DNA from: VRUE01 sp963715625 | GTDB taxonomy: Bacteria > Actinomycetota > Thermoleophilia > Solirubrobacterales > 70-9 | NCBI GenBank assembly: GCA_963715625.1 | Contig: OY970260.1 | Coordinates: 1,054,001-1,118,000, forward strand | Direction of reading: 5' to 3' | Length of the DNA stretch: 64,000 nucleotides | Shown: positions 1 to 7,773 of the stretch, in pieces | How positions within the stretch are numbered: the stretch's first letter is position 1 | How the letters are laid out: every line of letters begins with the position of its first letter | The notes under the pieces: generated by a model | Databases searched by the model: none | Told to the model about the DNA's origin: nothing | The model's input: the letters and a program-made list of their open reading frames with translations, nothing else | Translations under genes and position numbers: made by a program

Positions 1-707
1 TGCCCGCCTACGTGCCGAAGGACGTCGCAGCCGAAGACGGGGTGCAGATCATCCCGCCGGCGATCGACCCGCTCTCGCCGAAGAACATGGCCTTCTCGCC
101 CGACGACGCCGCCTTCGTCGCCCGCCAGTTCGGGATCGACGTCGACCGGCCGCTGCTGACCCAGGTCTCCCGCTTCGACCCCTGGAAGGACCCGATGGGC
201 GTGATCGACGCCTACCGCCTCGTCCACGAGGAGATGCCGAAGGTGCAGCTCGCCCTGGTCGGCTCGATGGCGACCGACGACCCCGAGGGGTGGGAGTTCT
301 TCCAGCACACCTTCGAGTACGCCGACGGCGACGAGGACATCAAGATCCTCAACAACCTCAACAACGTCGGCGCGATCGAGGTCAACGCCTTCCAGTCGCA
401 ATCCGACGTCTGCCTGCAGAAGTCGATCCGCGAGGGCTTCGGCCTGACCGTGACCGAGGCGCTCTGGAAGGGGCGCCCGACCGTGGCCGGCAACGTCGGC
501 GGAATCCCGCTGCAGATCGAGAACGGCGAGAGCGGCTTCCTCGTCGACTCGCCGGAGGAGTGCGCGCAGCGTTGCCTGGAGATCCTCGCCGACCCGGAGC
601 TGGGCAAGCGCCTCGGCCGCGCCGGCAAGGAACACGCCCGCCAGGAGTTCCTCTCGCCGCGTTTGCTGCGCGACTGGATGGAGTTGCTGTCGGAGCTGGG
701 CACCTAG
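1..707 (+). CDS. treT: Trehalose synthase TreT-type glycosyltransferase, 3' part
   Basis: The reading frame is open from the left edge, so the N-terminal part lies outside the window; about 234 residues are present. The visible part is the C-terminal half of a GT4-family retaining glycosyltransferase. It contains QVSRFDPWKDP at the start of the nucleotide-sugar domain, DDPEGWEFF, and the acceptor/donor motif IREGFGLTVTEALWKGRP, all of which I recall from archaeal TreT proteins. TreT joins NDP-glucose and glucose to make trehalose in the cytoplasm. It converges on otsA, so this genome appears to carry two trehalose routes side by side. A GTG at position 12 is an internal codon, not the start. 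Confidence 0.85.
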   Translation, partial: PAYVPKDVAAEDGVQIIPPAIDPLSPKNMAFSPDDAAFVARQFGIDVDRPLLTQVSRFDPWKDPMGVIDAYRLVHEEMPKVQLALVGSMATDDPEGWEFFQHTFEYADGDEDIKILNNLNNVGAIEVNAFQSQSDVCLQKSIREGFGLTVTEALWKGRPTVAGNVGGIPLQIENGESGFLVDSPEECAQRCLEILADPELGKRLGRAGKEHARQEFLSPRLLRDWMELLSELGT

Positions 708-722
708 ACGGGTATCGGGGTG

Positions 723-798
723 GGGATGGCGGGCGCCCTCCCCAAAACGCGCGGCAGGAGCCGCGCTTGAGTGTTTTGGGGAGGGCGCCCGCCATCCC
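723..798. repeat. Hairpin repeat, family A copy 1 (constant core, variable arms)
   Basis: Two perfect 26-nt inverted arms (723-748 and 773-798) enclose a 24-nt core. The core is itself a small hairpin, GCGCGGC, loop AGGA, GCCGCGC, followed by TTGAGT. The same 24-nt core, with one substitution, lies between two unrelated 26-nt arms at 42490-42565. It starts 16 nt after the treT stop codon and could also act as a terminator. Together with the repeat at 928-1063 it fills most of the 402-nt gap between treT and otsA; I see no gene there. Confidence 0.85.
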
Positions 799-927
799 TC
801 TCGAAAGCACACAAGGTTCGGAAGCCCAGAACTCGAAGCGCCGTCTCGGCCATCCAATCTCTTTTAAAAGCTTGTGGACCCTGGCGCCGGCTTCGGAGAC
901 CGGGCGCCACTCGGTGACGTGTCGAGA

Positions 928-1063
928 GGAGCCTGGCCGTCCTCCAGGCGAATGTCGCGAAGCGGCCTATGCAATCCGGTGATCGCGCGGCCGCTAGGCC
1001 GCGCTCCTGGTTGCACCGCGCTCACGCGCGGTGCTCAATTCGTCTGGAGGACGGCCAGGCTCC
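928..1063 (-). repeat. Hairpin repeat, family E copy 1
   Basis: Arms 928-953 and 1038-1063 pair over 26 positions with one mismatch. The 84-nt centre, read on the minus strand, contains a GCACCGC...GCGGTGCAACC mini-hairpin and then GGCCGCTTCGCGA. These blocks recur in the same order in the centres of the elements at 59239-59368 and 60863-61003, although the outer arms are unrelated. It lies between the convergent genes treT and otsA. Confidence 0.75.
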
Positions 1064-1109
1064 CCCACCCCAACACCCCGCCGAATAACCGTCTTGAAAA
1101 AGCAGGCGC

Positions 1110-2573
1110 CTACCGCACGGGCTCGCGCAGCTCTGCGATGTCGGCCAGCTGCGCGTCGACCCAGTCGCCGGGGTTGCGTGAGAAGACAAGCTCCTTGAGG
1201 TGCTGTGCGCGAACCCGGCGCTCCTCGGGGTCCATCGTCAGGGCCCGGTGGATCGCATCGGCCTGCTCCTGGATGTCGAAGGGGTTGACCGAGAGCGCGC
1301 AGTCGGCGAGCTCCTCGTGGGAGCCGGTGTTCTCGGAGAGCATCAGCACCCCGTCGCGGGTGTTGACGGCGGGCGCCTCCTTGGCGACCAGGTTCATCCC
1401 GTCGAAGATCGAGTTGACCATCAGCAGGTCGAAGTGCTTGTAGCGGGCGACCGCCTCGGGGAAGTTCTCGTAGATCTTCAGGTCGATCGGCATCCAATCG
1501 GTGGTCCCGTGGCTATGGTTGACGACCGCGACCAGGGCCTCGATCCGCTCCAGGTACTCGGCGTACTCGGGGACGTCCTGGCGCGAGGGCTGCAGGTGGG
1601 CGATGAAGGTCACCTGTTCGCGGAACTCGGGGTGCTGGGTGAGGAAGGTGTCGAAGGCGGTGAAGCCGCGCAGCACGTTCTTGGAGAGGTCGGCGCGGTC
1701 GACGCGGATGATCAGGTGCTTGCGGCGGCGCTCCAGCACCTCGCGCTCGGCGGCGGCGACCTGCGGCGACTCGGACACACGGCGCAACCGCTCGGCGTCG
1801 ATCGAGAGCGGGTAGGCACGGGCGTGGGTCTCCCCGCCGGCGTGGCGAACGAGGCAGCGCTCGTAATCGACGTCGGCCTCCAGCAGTTCGTCGCAGCAGC
1901 GGATGAAGTTGACGCAGTAGGCGTGCGTGTGGAAGCCGATGATGTCGTTGGCGAGCATGCCGCGGAAGATCGCCTCGCGGATCCGGCCCGGCAGGATGCG
2001 CCAGCTGTCGGGCTGGGACCAGGGGATGTGGACGAAGTAGTGTAGGAAGGCGTCCGGCCGCTCGGCGCGGATCATCGCGGGGGCGGTGTAGAGGTGGTAA
2101 TCGTGGAGCATCACCAGCGGCCGCTCGCGGCCCTCGATCTGGCCCAGCACGGCGGCGGCGATGTCCCGGTTGACCGCCTGGTAGCCGAAGTCCCAGGCGT
2201 CGAGCTCCTCCTGGCGGATGTCCGGCGCGTTGGAGAGGTCCCAGAGGTAGTGCTGGATGAACCAGAGGATCGGGTTGGCGATGACGTTGTAGAAGCGGTC
2301 GTAGGCCTCGGCGTCGCTGCCGACCAGCAGCACGCGGTACTCGATGCCGTCGATCGAGAGCTCGACCGGGCCGCCGTGCTCCTCGGAGACGGCGACGTCC
2401 TCGTCGGTCATCGCCGAGGCGATCCAGAGCGCGTCGCGGTGCGAGACGAGACCGGACAACGCGGTGACCAGCCCGCCCCCGCCGCGGCGCACGGTGCGCT
2501 CCCCCTCCTCGTCGAGCTCGAACTGCGCCGGGCCCCGGTTGGAGACGATTATCAGCGGGTCGCCGTCGGCCAC
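1110..2573 (-). CDS. otsA: alpha,alpha-trehalose-phosphate synthase (GT20)
   Basis: This cytoplasmic enzyme transfers glucose from a nucleotide sugar to glucose-6-phosphate, giving trehalose-6-phosphate. The 487-residue product begins ADGDPLIIVSNRGP, the usual OtsA opening. It continues with the glycine-rich GGGGLVTALSGL loop, LHDYHLY, FVHIPWSQP and FHTHAYCVNF. Near the C-terminus are DGMNLVAKE and ENTGSHEEL, the donor-binding acidic motif region. I place the start at the GTG ending at 2573 because TAGGCT (2581-2586) lies 7 nt upstream, a leaderless arrangement; an in-frame GTG at 2603 is the alternative. No otsB phosphatase is adjacent. It converges on treT. Confidence 0.93.
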   Translation of the reverse strand: MADGDPLIIVSNRGPAQFELDEEGERTVRRGGGGLVTALSGLVSHRDALWIASAMTDEDVAVSEEHGGPVELSIDGIEYRVLLVGSDAEAYDRFYNVIANPILWFIQHYLWDLSNAPDIRQEELDAWDFGYQAVNRDIAAAVLGQIEGRERPLVMLHDYHLYTAPAMIRAERPDAFLHYFVHIPWSQPDSWRILPGRIREAIFRGMLANDIIGFHTHAYCVNFIRCCDELLEADVDYERCLVRHAGGETHARAYPLSIDAERLRRVSESPQVAAAEREVLERRRKHLIIRVDRADLSKNVLRGFTAFDTFLTQHPEFREQVTFIAHLQPSRQDVPEYAEYLERIEALVAVVNHSHGTTDWMPIDLKIYENFPEAVARYKHFDLLMVNSIFDGMNLVAKEAPAVNTRDGVLMLSENTGSHEELADCALSVNPFDIQEQADAIHRALTMDPEERRVRAQHLKELVFSRNPGDWVDAQLADIAELREPVR

Positions 2574-2580
2574 TGTGCCC

Positions 2581-2586
2581 AGCCTA
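2581..2586 (-). promoter_or_regulatory. Putative -10 box of otsA
   Basis: TAGGCT on the minus strand ends 7 nt before the GTG chosen as otsA start. This spacing would place the transcript 5' end at or next to the start codon. No clear -35 box is visible. Confidence 0.4.
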
Positions 2587-2607
2587 CCCCGAGGCACGGC
2601 CACTCAA

Positions 2608-3054
2608 TCAATGCGGGGCAAACTCTTGCGAGCCGTCGTCTGGTGGGGGCGGTGGGGGTGGCAGTGAAACCTCGGGCGGTGTTGGCGGAACCGCCTCGGG
2701 CTGGGCCGTATTGGCGGGCGGGTCCTGTCGCGGGGTGGGGGTGCCCGGCTTGCGCTGCGCGCTGCTTCGGGCAGAGGGACGATGCACACCTGATTGCGAA
2801 GCCCCGCCCTCAGCAGCCTCCGCGCGGCGCCGGACACCCCCACCCCCCACCCCCCGCCCGAGATGCGGTCGAGCCCGAGGAGGATCAGGCAGCAAGGGCG
2901 TTGTCTCCGCGACCCGCGGCAGGCCGACGTCCGGGGGGAGCTTGGGTGGGTCGGCAGGCTCCAGCAACACGGGACCGATCCGGAGAACCACAAGCGCGAG
3001 AGCAAAAGCAAGCGCGCCTGCCCCTGCTTGCGACCAACGGACTCGAAGCTTCAT
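2608..3054 (-). CDS. Proline-rich membrane-anchored protein, unknown function
   Basis: The 148-residue product has a basic N-terminus, one hydrophobic segment (about residues 11-31, AGALAFALALVVLRIGPVLL), then a long proline-rich tail ending in a run of eight prolines before DDGSQEFAPH. This fits a single-pass protein with a disordered extracytoplasmic tail. I recognise no family. The ATG at 3054 has only a weak purine stretch upstream. Low-complexity GC-rich DNA can produce chance reading frames, so it may not be real, but the hydrophobic segment next to a basic start supports it. It diverges from rpsF. Confidence 0.45.
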   Translation of the reverse strand: MKLRVRWSQAGAGALAFALALVVLRIGPVLLEPADPPKLPPDVGLPRVAETTPLLPDPPRARPHLGRGVGGGGVRRRAEAAEGGASQSGVHRPSARSSAQRKPGTPTPRQDPPANTAQPEAVPPTPPEVSLPPPPPPPDDGSQEFAPH

Positions 3055-3101
3055 ATGAAGCTAAGGCCCCTGCCAGCGATGTTCTCCCCCGTTGGGGCTT
3101 T

Positions 3102-3216
3102 GGCGGGGTCCGGGTGCCCCTATCCGCGGCTTGTACTTTTTCGTCAACCCTGATCTCGACAGGCCACCCCCGTTCCACCGAAAAAGTTGAGCGGATAGGG
3201 GCACCCGGACCCCGCC
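3102..3216. repeat. Hairpin repeat, family B copy 1
   Basis: Perfect 26-nt arms (3102-3127 and 3191-3216) enclose a 63-nt centre that carries CTTGTACTTTTTCG near its left end and CGAAAAAGTTGAG across its right edge. The same paired blocks occur in the elements at 52363-52477 and 60028-60139 between different arms. It sits just upstream of rpsF; the -10 box for rpsF begins 14 nt after the right arm. Confidence 0.85.
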
Positions 3217-3229
3217 CCCACCCCCCCGC

Positions 3230-3235
3230 TATAGT
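3230..3235 (+). promoter_or_regulatory. Putative -10 box of rpsF
   Basis: TATAGT lies 11 nt before the TTG start of rpsF. Transcription would begin about 5 nt before the start codon, too short for a ribosome-binding site, and none is visible. The expected -35 region falls inside the right arm of the adjacent hairpin repeat. Confidence 0.5.
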
Positions 3236-3246
3236 CCTTCGCCGTT

Positions 3247-3705
3247 TTGGCAGCCCCACGCGAATACGAGCTGGTCTTGATGCTGGACCCCGGGCAGGAC
3301 GAGCCTGCGCGCGACGCGCTGGCGCAGGACACCCGTGCCCTGATCGAGGTTGCCGGGACGCTCAAGCACGAGAACAAGTGGGGCCTGCGCAAGATGGCCT
3401 ACGAGATCGAGCAGCGCAACGAGGCCGACTATCGCTGGTTCCGCTTCGAGGGCCCGGCGCGGCTGCTGGACGACCTCAATCACAACCTGAAGATCGCCGA
3501 CGGCGTGCTGCGCTTCCGCATCTTCAAAGTCGACTCCAGCTCCCCCGTGATGGTGCCGCCGGCAGTCGGCGCGGCGGGACCGGGAGCATCGCGGGACCGG
3601 GGCGCCCCAAGCGCCCGCCAGGCCGACGAGGGTGACGCGCCCGACGAGGGTGCCGCCGAGGTCGCCGCCACTGCCCCCGAGGAGTCCGCAGCACCCGCCG
3701 AGTAG
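3247..3705 (+). CDS. rpsF: 30S ribosomal protein S6
   Basis: S6 binds 16S rRNA and S18 on the platform of the small subunit. The 152-residue product opens with REYELVLMLDPG and contains HENKWGLRKMAYEIEQ and DYRWFRFEG, typical of S6. It starts at TTG 3247. S6 is usually about 95-100 residues; this one has a C-terminal extension of about 50 residues rich in alanine, proline, aspartate and glutamate. It is followed by ssb, rpsR and rplI in the common bacterial order, with a 150-nt gap before ssb. Confidence 0.95.
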   Translation: MAAPREYELVLMLDPGQDEPARDALAQDTRALIEVAGTLKHENKWGLRKMAYEIEQRNEADYRWFRFEGPARLLDDLNHNLKIADGVLRFRIFKVDSSSPVMVPPAVGAAGPGASRDRGAPSARQADEGDAPDEGAAEVAATAPEESAAPAE

Positions 3706-3855
3706 ACCGACCGACGGGCCGCAAACGACCATATCTCGGACGTTTCAGGCCCATCGGCCTTGATTTGTGCGGAGATTGCGGGGCGAGGGGGGAGAGACGC
3801 GCCGCCTGCGCTCTTAGACTGGGGTCCAGGCAAGCGATTAGAGGAGTTGAGAGCC

Positions 3856-4332
3856 GTGGCGGCTTCGAACATCAACGTGGTGGTCATCACCGGAAACCTG
3901 ACCAAGGACCCCGAGCTGCGCAGCACCGGCGGCGGGACTTCCGTCTGCGAGCTGCGGGTGGCGGTCAACAGCAGCCGCAAGAACGGGCAGACCGGCCAGT
4001 GGGAGGACAAGCCGAACTACTTCGACGTGGTCGTCTGGGGAGCCCAGGGCGAGAACTGCGCCAACTATCTCTCGAAGGGCCGCCCGGTTGCAGTCGAGGG
4101 CCGGCTCGACTGGAGCGAATGGGAGGCCAAGGACGGCAGCGGCAAACGGCAGAAGGTCCAGATCGTCGCCAAATCTGTCCAGTTCCTCGGCTCACGCGAC
4201 GGCGGCGGTGGTGGTGGCGGCAACGCAAACGGCGGCTTCACGCCGAGCAGCGACGTGCCGGCCGACTCCTCGGACTTCGCCGGGGCGGCGACTGGCGACG
4301 GGGACGACGGGGACGACGACATCCCGTTTTAG
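3856..4332 (+). CDS. ssb: Single-stranded DNA-binding protein
   Basis: SSB coats single-stranded DNA in replication and repair and recruits partners through its acidic tail. The 158-residue product has the OB-fold opening NVVVITGNLTKDPELR, the segment YFDVVVWGAQGENC, and ends in DDGDDDIPF, the partner-binding tip. A glycine-rich linker separates fold and tail. The GTG start at 3856 is supported by GAGGAG nine nucleotides upstream (3841-3846), so unlike many neighbours this gene has a normal leader. In-frame codons further upstream would give an atypical N-terminus. Confidence 0.96.
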   Translation: MAASNINVVVITGNLTKDPELRSTGGGTSVCELRVAVNSSRKNGQTGQWEDKPNYFDVVVWGAQGENCANYLSKGRPVAVEGRLDWSEWEAKDGSGKRQKVQIVAKSVQFLGSRDGGGGGGGNANGGFTPSSDVPADSSDFAGAATGDGDDGDDDIPF

Positions 4333-4335
4333 GGC

Positions 4336-4440
4336 CCGCCTGACGGCGCCGGACCAAGCGATGCAAGGACGCAGGGAGCGAAGCGTGCACGCGAGCGACT
4401 GAGGACACCGCAGCGCGCAGTGTCCGGCACCGTCAGGCGG
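4336..4440 (+). repeat. Hairpin repeat, family D copy 1
   Basis: Arms 4336-4354 and 4422-4440 pair at 18 of 19 positions. The centre begins CAAGCG, contains AGGACGCAGGGAG, then CGACTGAGGAC and GCGCGCAGT. The same blocks occur at 36072-36219 and, on the other strand, 11170-11271, between different arms. It lies 4 nt after the ssb stop and precedes rpsR, so it could attenuate or process the ribosomal-protein transcript. Confidence 0.8.
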
Positions 4441-4464
4441 AGCTTCTGTAGGATCACCGGTCCG

Positions 4465-4728
4465 ATGGCCAGGATGGATTCAGGAGCAGCACCCCAGCGT
4501 CGCGGAAGGCGGGCACCGGACCGTGCGCGGCCGCGCAAATACACCCGGATCAACTCCGAGGCGGTCGACTACAAGGACCTCGGCCTCCTGCGCCGCTTCC
4601 TCTCCGACAGGGGGAAGACGCGCGGGCGCCGGGTGACCGGCCTCTCGCGCAAGCACCAGCGACAGCTCTCGGTGGCAGTGAAGCGGGCACGCGAGATCGC
4701 GCTGCTGCCCTACGTCGGAGAGCGCTAG
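4465..4728 (+). CDS. rpsR: 30S ribosomal protein S18
   Basis: S18 pairs with S6 on the small-subunit platform. The 87-residue product contains RKYTRINSEAVDYKDLGLL and the conserved C-terminal core TGLSRKHQRQLSVAVKRAR. It has no cysteines, so it is a zinc-free form. ATG 4465 is preceded by AGGA at 4450-4453. The stop codon overlaps the rplI start by one base (TAGTG), indicating coupled translation. Confidence 0.95.
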   Translation: MARMDSGAAPQRRGRRAPDRARPRKYTRINSEAVDYKDLGLLRRFLSDRGKTRGRRVTGLSRKHQRQLSVAVKRAREIALLPYVGER

Positions 4729-5180
4729 TGCCCCTGGCCATACTGCTCGAGGACGTCGACGATCTCGGCCATCGCGGCGATCCGGTCGACGTCTCCCCGG
4801 GCTACCTCCGCAACTACCTGATCCCGCGTAAGCTGGCGGCGCCGGCGACTCCGGGTGCGCTGGAGGCAGCGCAGCGGCGGCGGGTGGAGGCTGAAAAAGC
4901 CGAGAAGACCCGTGCCGAGCGCGAAGAGCAGGCTGCCTCGCTGCTCTCCAAGACCGTGCTCACGATCCACCAGCGGGCGGGAGAGGACGGCAAGCTCTTC
5001 GGCTCGGTCGGGGCCAAGGAGATCGTCGACGCGATCCGCGAGGCCCGAGACCTGCGAATCGACCGTCGCAACGTCCGCCTCGAGCAGCCGATCCGCGAGA
5101 TCGGCACCCACATGGTGGAGATCGAGGTCGCCGACGGCGCGGTGGCGACGGTGAAGACGATCGTCACCGAGGAGCGTTGA
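4728..5180 (+). CDS. rplI: 50S ribosomal protein L9
   Basis: L9 binds domain V of 23S rRNA with its N-terminal domain and projects away from the ribosome. The 150-residue product has the N-terminal signature LEDVDDLGHRGDPVDVSPGY followed by RNYLIPRKLA. A long alanine/glutamate-rich connecting helix follows, then the C-terminal domain (LFGSVGAKEIVDAI). The GTG start overlaps the rpsR stop by one base. A strong hairpin follows 18 nt after the stop. Confidence 0.96.
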   Translation: MPLAILLEDVDDLGHRGDPVDVSPGYLRNYLIPRKLAAPATPGALEAAQRRRVEAEKAEKTRAEREEQAASLLSKTVLTIHQRAGEDGKLFGSVGAKEIVDAIREARDLRIDRRNVRLEQPIREIGTHMVEIEVADGAVATVKTIVTEER

Positions 5181-5198
5181 CCAGGCGCCTCCTCCTCT

Positions 5199-5257
5199 GC
5201 CGCCCCCGGACGCGAAGCGGAGGAGGCGGCAACCGGTTTCCCGCGTCCGGGGGCGGC
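5199..5257. terminator. Strong GC hairpin after rplI
   Basis: Sixteen-nt perfect arms (5199-5214 and 5242-5257) enclose a 27-nt loop, 18 nt after the rplI stop. No U-run follows, so it is not a classic intrinsic terminator. It resembles the other long-arm hairpins in the window, but I could not match its loop to a family. Confidence 0.5.
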
Positions 5258-5263
5258 TAGTCT
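5258..5263 (+). promoter_or_regulatory. Putative -10 box of the 5270 gene
   Basis: TAGTCT ends 6 nt before the GTG start at 5270, the leaderless arrangement repeated across the window. It begins at the base right after the hairpin. Confidence 0.45.
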
Positions 5264-5269
5264 GCGGCC

Positions 5270-5989
5270 GTGCGGTCGCGCCGTCTTCCAACCCGCATCA
5301 GCCGTCGCGCCAAGGCGAGGGCCCGCTTCGGTTGGGCTCGTTCGGAGCGTGCGACGCTGGCGCTGGCCACCGTTGCCCTTGGGGGTGCCGGAGCGGTGCT
5401 CGCCGGCCAGTACGGCCGCATGCTGCAGCGCCGCTCCCACCAGGGCAATGGCGACGGCCTGGTCGAAGCGGCCCCGGTCGCCGCGCTCGACACGGTTGGG
5501 GTCGCGGTCAGCGGCTACGCCGACGCCCCGCGCAGCGAAACGGTCCTCTTCAACCTGCTGGCCGGCTTCCTCGGCTCCTTCGCGCTGGTGCGCCTCTCGA
5601 CCTGGGGCATCCGCGACGAGTGGTGGCCCTTTCGCAACGTCAGCCTCGGCGGGCGCCACATCCACCACTTCGTGCCGGGCATCCTGATCGCCTTCGCCTC
5701 CGGGACGACGGCGCTCTTGACCGACGACGAGGCACTGGAAGAGCGCCTCGCGGTCACCACCGGCATCGGCATGGGGCTGACCTTCGACGAGGCCGCCCTG
5801 CTGCTCGACCTGCGCGACGTCTACTGGACCCGCGAAGGCCTGCTCAGCGTCCAGCTCAGCCTCGGCGCGACCGCGATCCTCAGCATCGCGATCCTGACGC
5901 AGCGGATGTTGCGCCGGGGAGAGCGCCATCAGGAGGCCGAGGGCCTGATCCCGCCCGCTCCTGTCAACCGAATCGATCCGCGGGATTGA
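5270..5989 (+). CDS. Integral membrane protein, unknown function
   Basis: The 239-residue product has an arginine-rich N-terminus, a hydrophobic segment at about 29-46, further membrane segments around 93-110 and 135-150, and one near 200-216. The polar stretch STWGIRDEWWPFRNVSLGG is followed by RHIHHFVPGI, whose clustered histidines could bind metal within or next to the membrane. I do not recognise a named family. It is preceded by its own likely -10 box, so it need not belong to the ribosomal-protein operon. Confidence 0.75.
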   Translation: MRSRRLPTRISRRAKARARFGWARSERATLALATVALGGAGAVLAGQYGRMLQRRSHQGNGDGLVEAAPVAALDTVGVAVSGYADAPRSETVLFNLLAGFLGSFALVRLSTWGIRDEWWPFRNVSLGGRHIHHFVPGILIAFASGTTALLTDDEALEERLAVTTGIGMGLTFDEAALLLDLRDVYWTREGLLSVQLSLGATAILSIAILTQRMLRRGERHQEAEGLIPPAPVNRIDPRD

Positions 5990-6060
5990 GCGGACCAAGG
6001 AAAGGGCGGCCCGACGGGCCGCCCTTTCCATCCCCTATTCGTCCTGAGTCGAAGCGTTCG

Positions 6061-6837
6061 CTAGCCCGTCGGGGTGCAAGAGCGGACGACGCTGCCGGTC
6101 AGCCGGGTGCCGTCGCTGAAGACTCCGGTCCCCTTGGCGTTGAGGTGGCCGTCCGGGCACTTGGCGAGCAGGTAGCTCTGTTTCTTGCCTTTGTAGGTGA
6201 AGGTGCGGCCGACTTTGAGTTCGAAGCTGATCGGCGAACCCGAACCGCCGGCGATTTTGGGAATCGTGGCGACCGATTTCGTGCCGTAGCGGCCGTTGTG
6301 GACTTTCGAGACCTTGACCGTGGTGACGACCGCCGCCGGCACCGGGACGGTGAGGAAGGCGTGGACGTAGATCGTCGTCACGCCGCCCTTGACGCCACCG
6401 TTGAAGGCGAGCAGCTTGCTCTTCGCGATGATCGGCGCCTGTTCCGGAAATGCGATCTCTACGTCGGTCTTGCCTTCGCCGACGATCGCGTCCGGGCACG
6501 CTTTTTCGGCATGCTTGGTGTCCTGCGAGTTGAGCTTGGCCGCGGTGCACGTGACAAGGCCCTTGGCGTTGATCGTGCCGTTCTTGTCGGTTTCGACGAC
6601 GAATTCCTTCAGCGCCGGCGGGTGGGTGCCATCGACGGTCTCGACTTTGCCGCTGATGTTGAGTTTGATCCCCGCCATTTTGCTCTTGGGCAGCTTCTTC
6701 GGGCTGAAGCCGCCGTTGACCGTGATCTTCAGATTCCCCTGCTGGACGACAACGGGCTTCTCTGCCATCGCGATACCCGCCAGCGCGACGGCGAGGGCCG
6801 CACCCACGGCGAGTGTCCAAATCAAGCGCTTGCGCAT
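6061..6837 (-). CDS. Secreted protein, family S paralogue 1
   Basis: The 258-residue product has a clear signal peptide (MRKRLIWTLAVGAALAVALAGIAMA, about 25 residues). The mature part shares spaced motifs with the proteins at 24001-24783 and 28181-28933. These are NGGFSPKKLP, a pair of cysteines in CTAAKL and CPDAIVGEG, AFNGG, and FTYKGKKQSYLLAKCP near the C-terminus. It is probably secreted with one or two disulphides. I recognise no characterised family. AAGGAG lies upstream of the ATG, a good ribosome-binding site. The two paralogues flank the MMPL transporter beside the mce cluster, so a role in the same cell-envelope process is possible. Confidence 0.8.
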   Translation of the reverse strand: MRKRLIWTLAVGAALAVALAGIAMAEKPVVVQQGNLKITVNGGFSPKKLPKSKMAGIKLNISGKVETVDGTHPPALKEFVVETDKNGTINAKGLVTCTAAKLNSQDTKHAEKACPDAIVGEGKTDVEIAFPEQAPIIAKSKLLAFNGGVKGGVTTIYVHAFLTVPVPAAVVTTVKVSKVHNGRYGTKSVATIPKIAGGSGSPISFELKVGRTFTYKGKKQSYLLAKCPDGHLNAKGTGVFSDGTRLTGSVVRSCTPTG

Positions 6838-6981
6838 TCGTCTACCTCTCTCCTTTGCGGCACGGCCCTAGAGCCGGCCATAGAAAGCCTTGGTCAATCC
6901 CTCCAGCAGCCCAAATTACCAACATCGGCGTCTAGATAAACCCCGGCATTCACAGAAAAGATCGGCTTAACACGCCGGTTT

Positions 6982-7671
6982 TCAATCCTCGATCATCGAG
7001 AGGCGGGTCCGCTCGCGCTCCTCGGCCGCTCCCTCGGGGCCGAGAAAGGGCAGCGTGATCCAGAACATCAGGTCCGGCAACCGGCTCGGCAGGCGGGAGG
7101 CGGCGCCGTGGAGGATCTCGCTGTAGAGCAACTCGTTGACGCCGCCGGCAAGCGAGAGCGACGTGATCCCCGGCAGCTCGACCGAGGTTTCGGCCCGGCC
7201 GGCATCGAGAAACCCGGTGAACTGGCGCAGCGCCGCGTCGCGGCGGGCCAAGGCCTTCGGCCCTGCCGCGAGCACCTCGACGATCGCGAAGCGCGCCTCG
7301 TCGGGGTGTTCGGCGAGGTCTCTGAGCAGCTCGCCGAGGCCGGCGGCGACGCGCTCGGCCCAGGGAGCGCCGGGCTTGGATTCGAATCCCTTCGCGGTGT
7401 CCCCGAGCAAGTTGCCCAGCAGCACGTCGTAGGCGGCGAGGAAGCAGTCCTCCTTGCTGGCGAAGAGCTCGTAGAACGTCTTTCTCGAGACCCCGGCCAC
7501 GCCGATCACGTCGACCACCCGCGTCTCGGGATAGCCGCGCTCGGAGACCACCTCGATCATCGCCTGCAGAATGCGGTTGCGCTGGGATTCGGTCACCGCC
7601 TCCCGCGGCAACCCGTGCCGCCCCCGGGGCAGTCGCTCGCTCAACCTAGCTGTGCGTCTACCGGAGGCCAC
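6982..7671 (-). CDS. TetR-family transcriptional regulator
   Basis: The 229-residue product has a TetR N-terminal DNA-binding domain at about residues 28-72: RILQAMIEVVSERGYPETRV, then the helix-turn-helix VAGVSRKTFYELFASKEDCF. The C-terminal ligand domain is variable and gives no specificity. The GTG start at 7671 has TAAAGT six nucleotides upstream. It is divergent from the lipoprotein genes starting at 7774, with about 100 bp between start codons, so it is a candidate regulator of them or of itself. Confidence 0.88.
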   Translation of the reverse strand: MASGRRTARLSERLPRGRHGLPREAVTESQRNRILQAMIEVVSERGYPETRVVDVIGVAGVSRKTFYELFASKEDCFLAAYDVLLGNLLGDTAKGFESKPGAPWAERVAAGLGELLRDLAEHPDEARFAIVEVLAAGPKALARRDAALRQFTGFLDAGRAETSVELPGITSLSLAGGVNELLYSEILHGAASRLPSRLPDLMFWITLPFLGPEGAAEERERTRLSMIED

Positions 7672-7677
7672 CCCGAA

Positions 7678-7765
7678 ACTTTAGAACAGAAGGACTCCGA
7701 TCGCGACTTTCTGTACCCGAGCGTCTACCCCGCGATTTCAGCCTCCAGAGCGCGATCACTACAAT
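7678..7765. promoter_or_regulatory. Divergent promoters of the TetR and lipoprotein genes
   Basis: On the minus strand TAAAGT (7678-7683) lies 6 nt before the TetR GTG. On the plus strand TACAAT (7760-7765) lies 8 nt before the lipoprotein GTG at 7774. Both spacings imply leaderless transcripts. An operator for the TetR protein would be expected here, but I see no convincing palindrome. Confidence 0.5.
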
Positions 7766-7773
7766 CGCCGGCG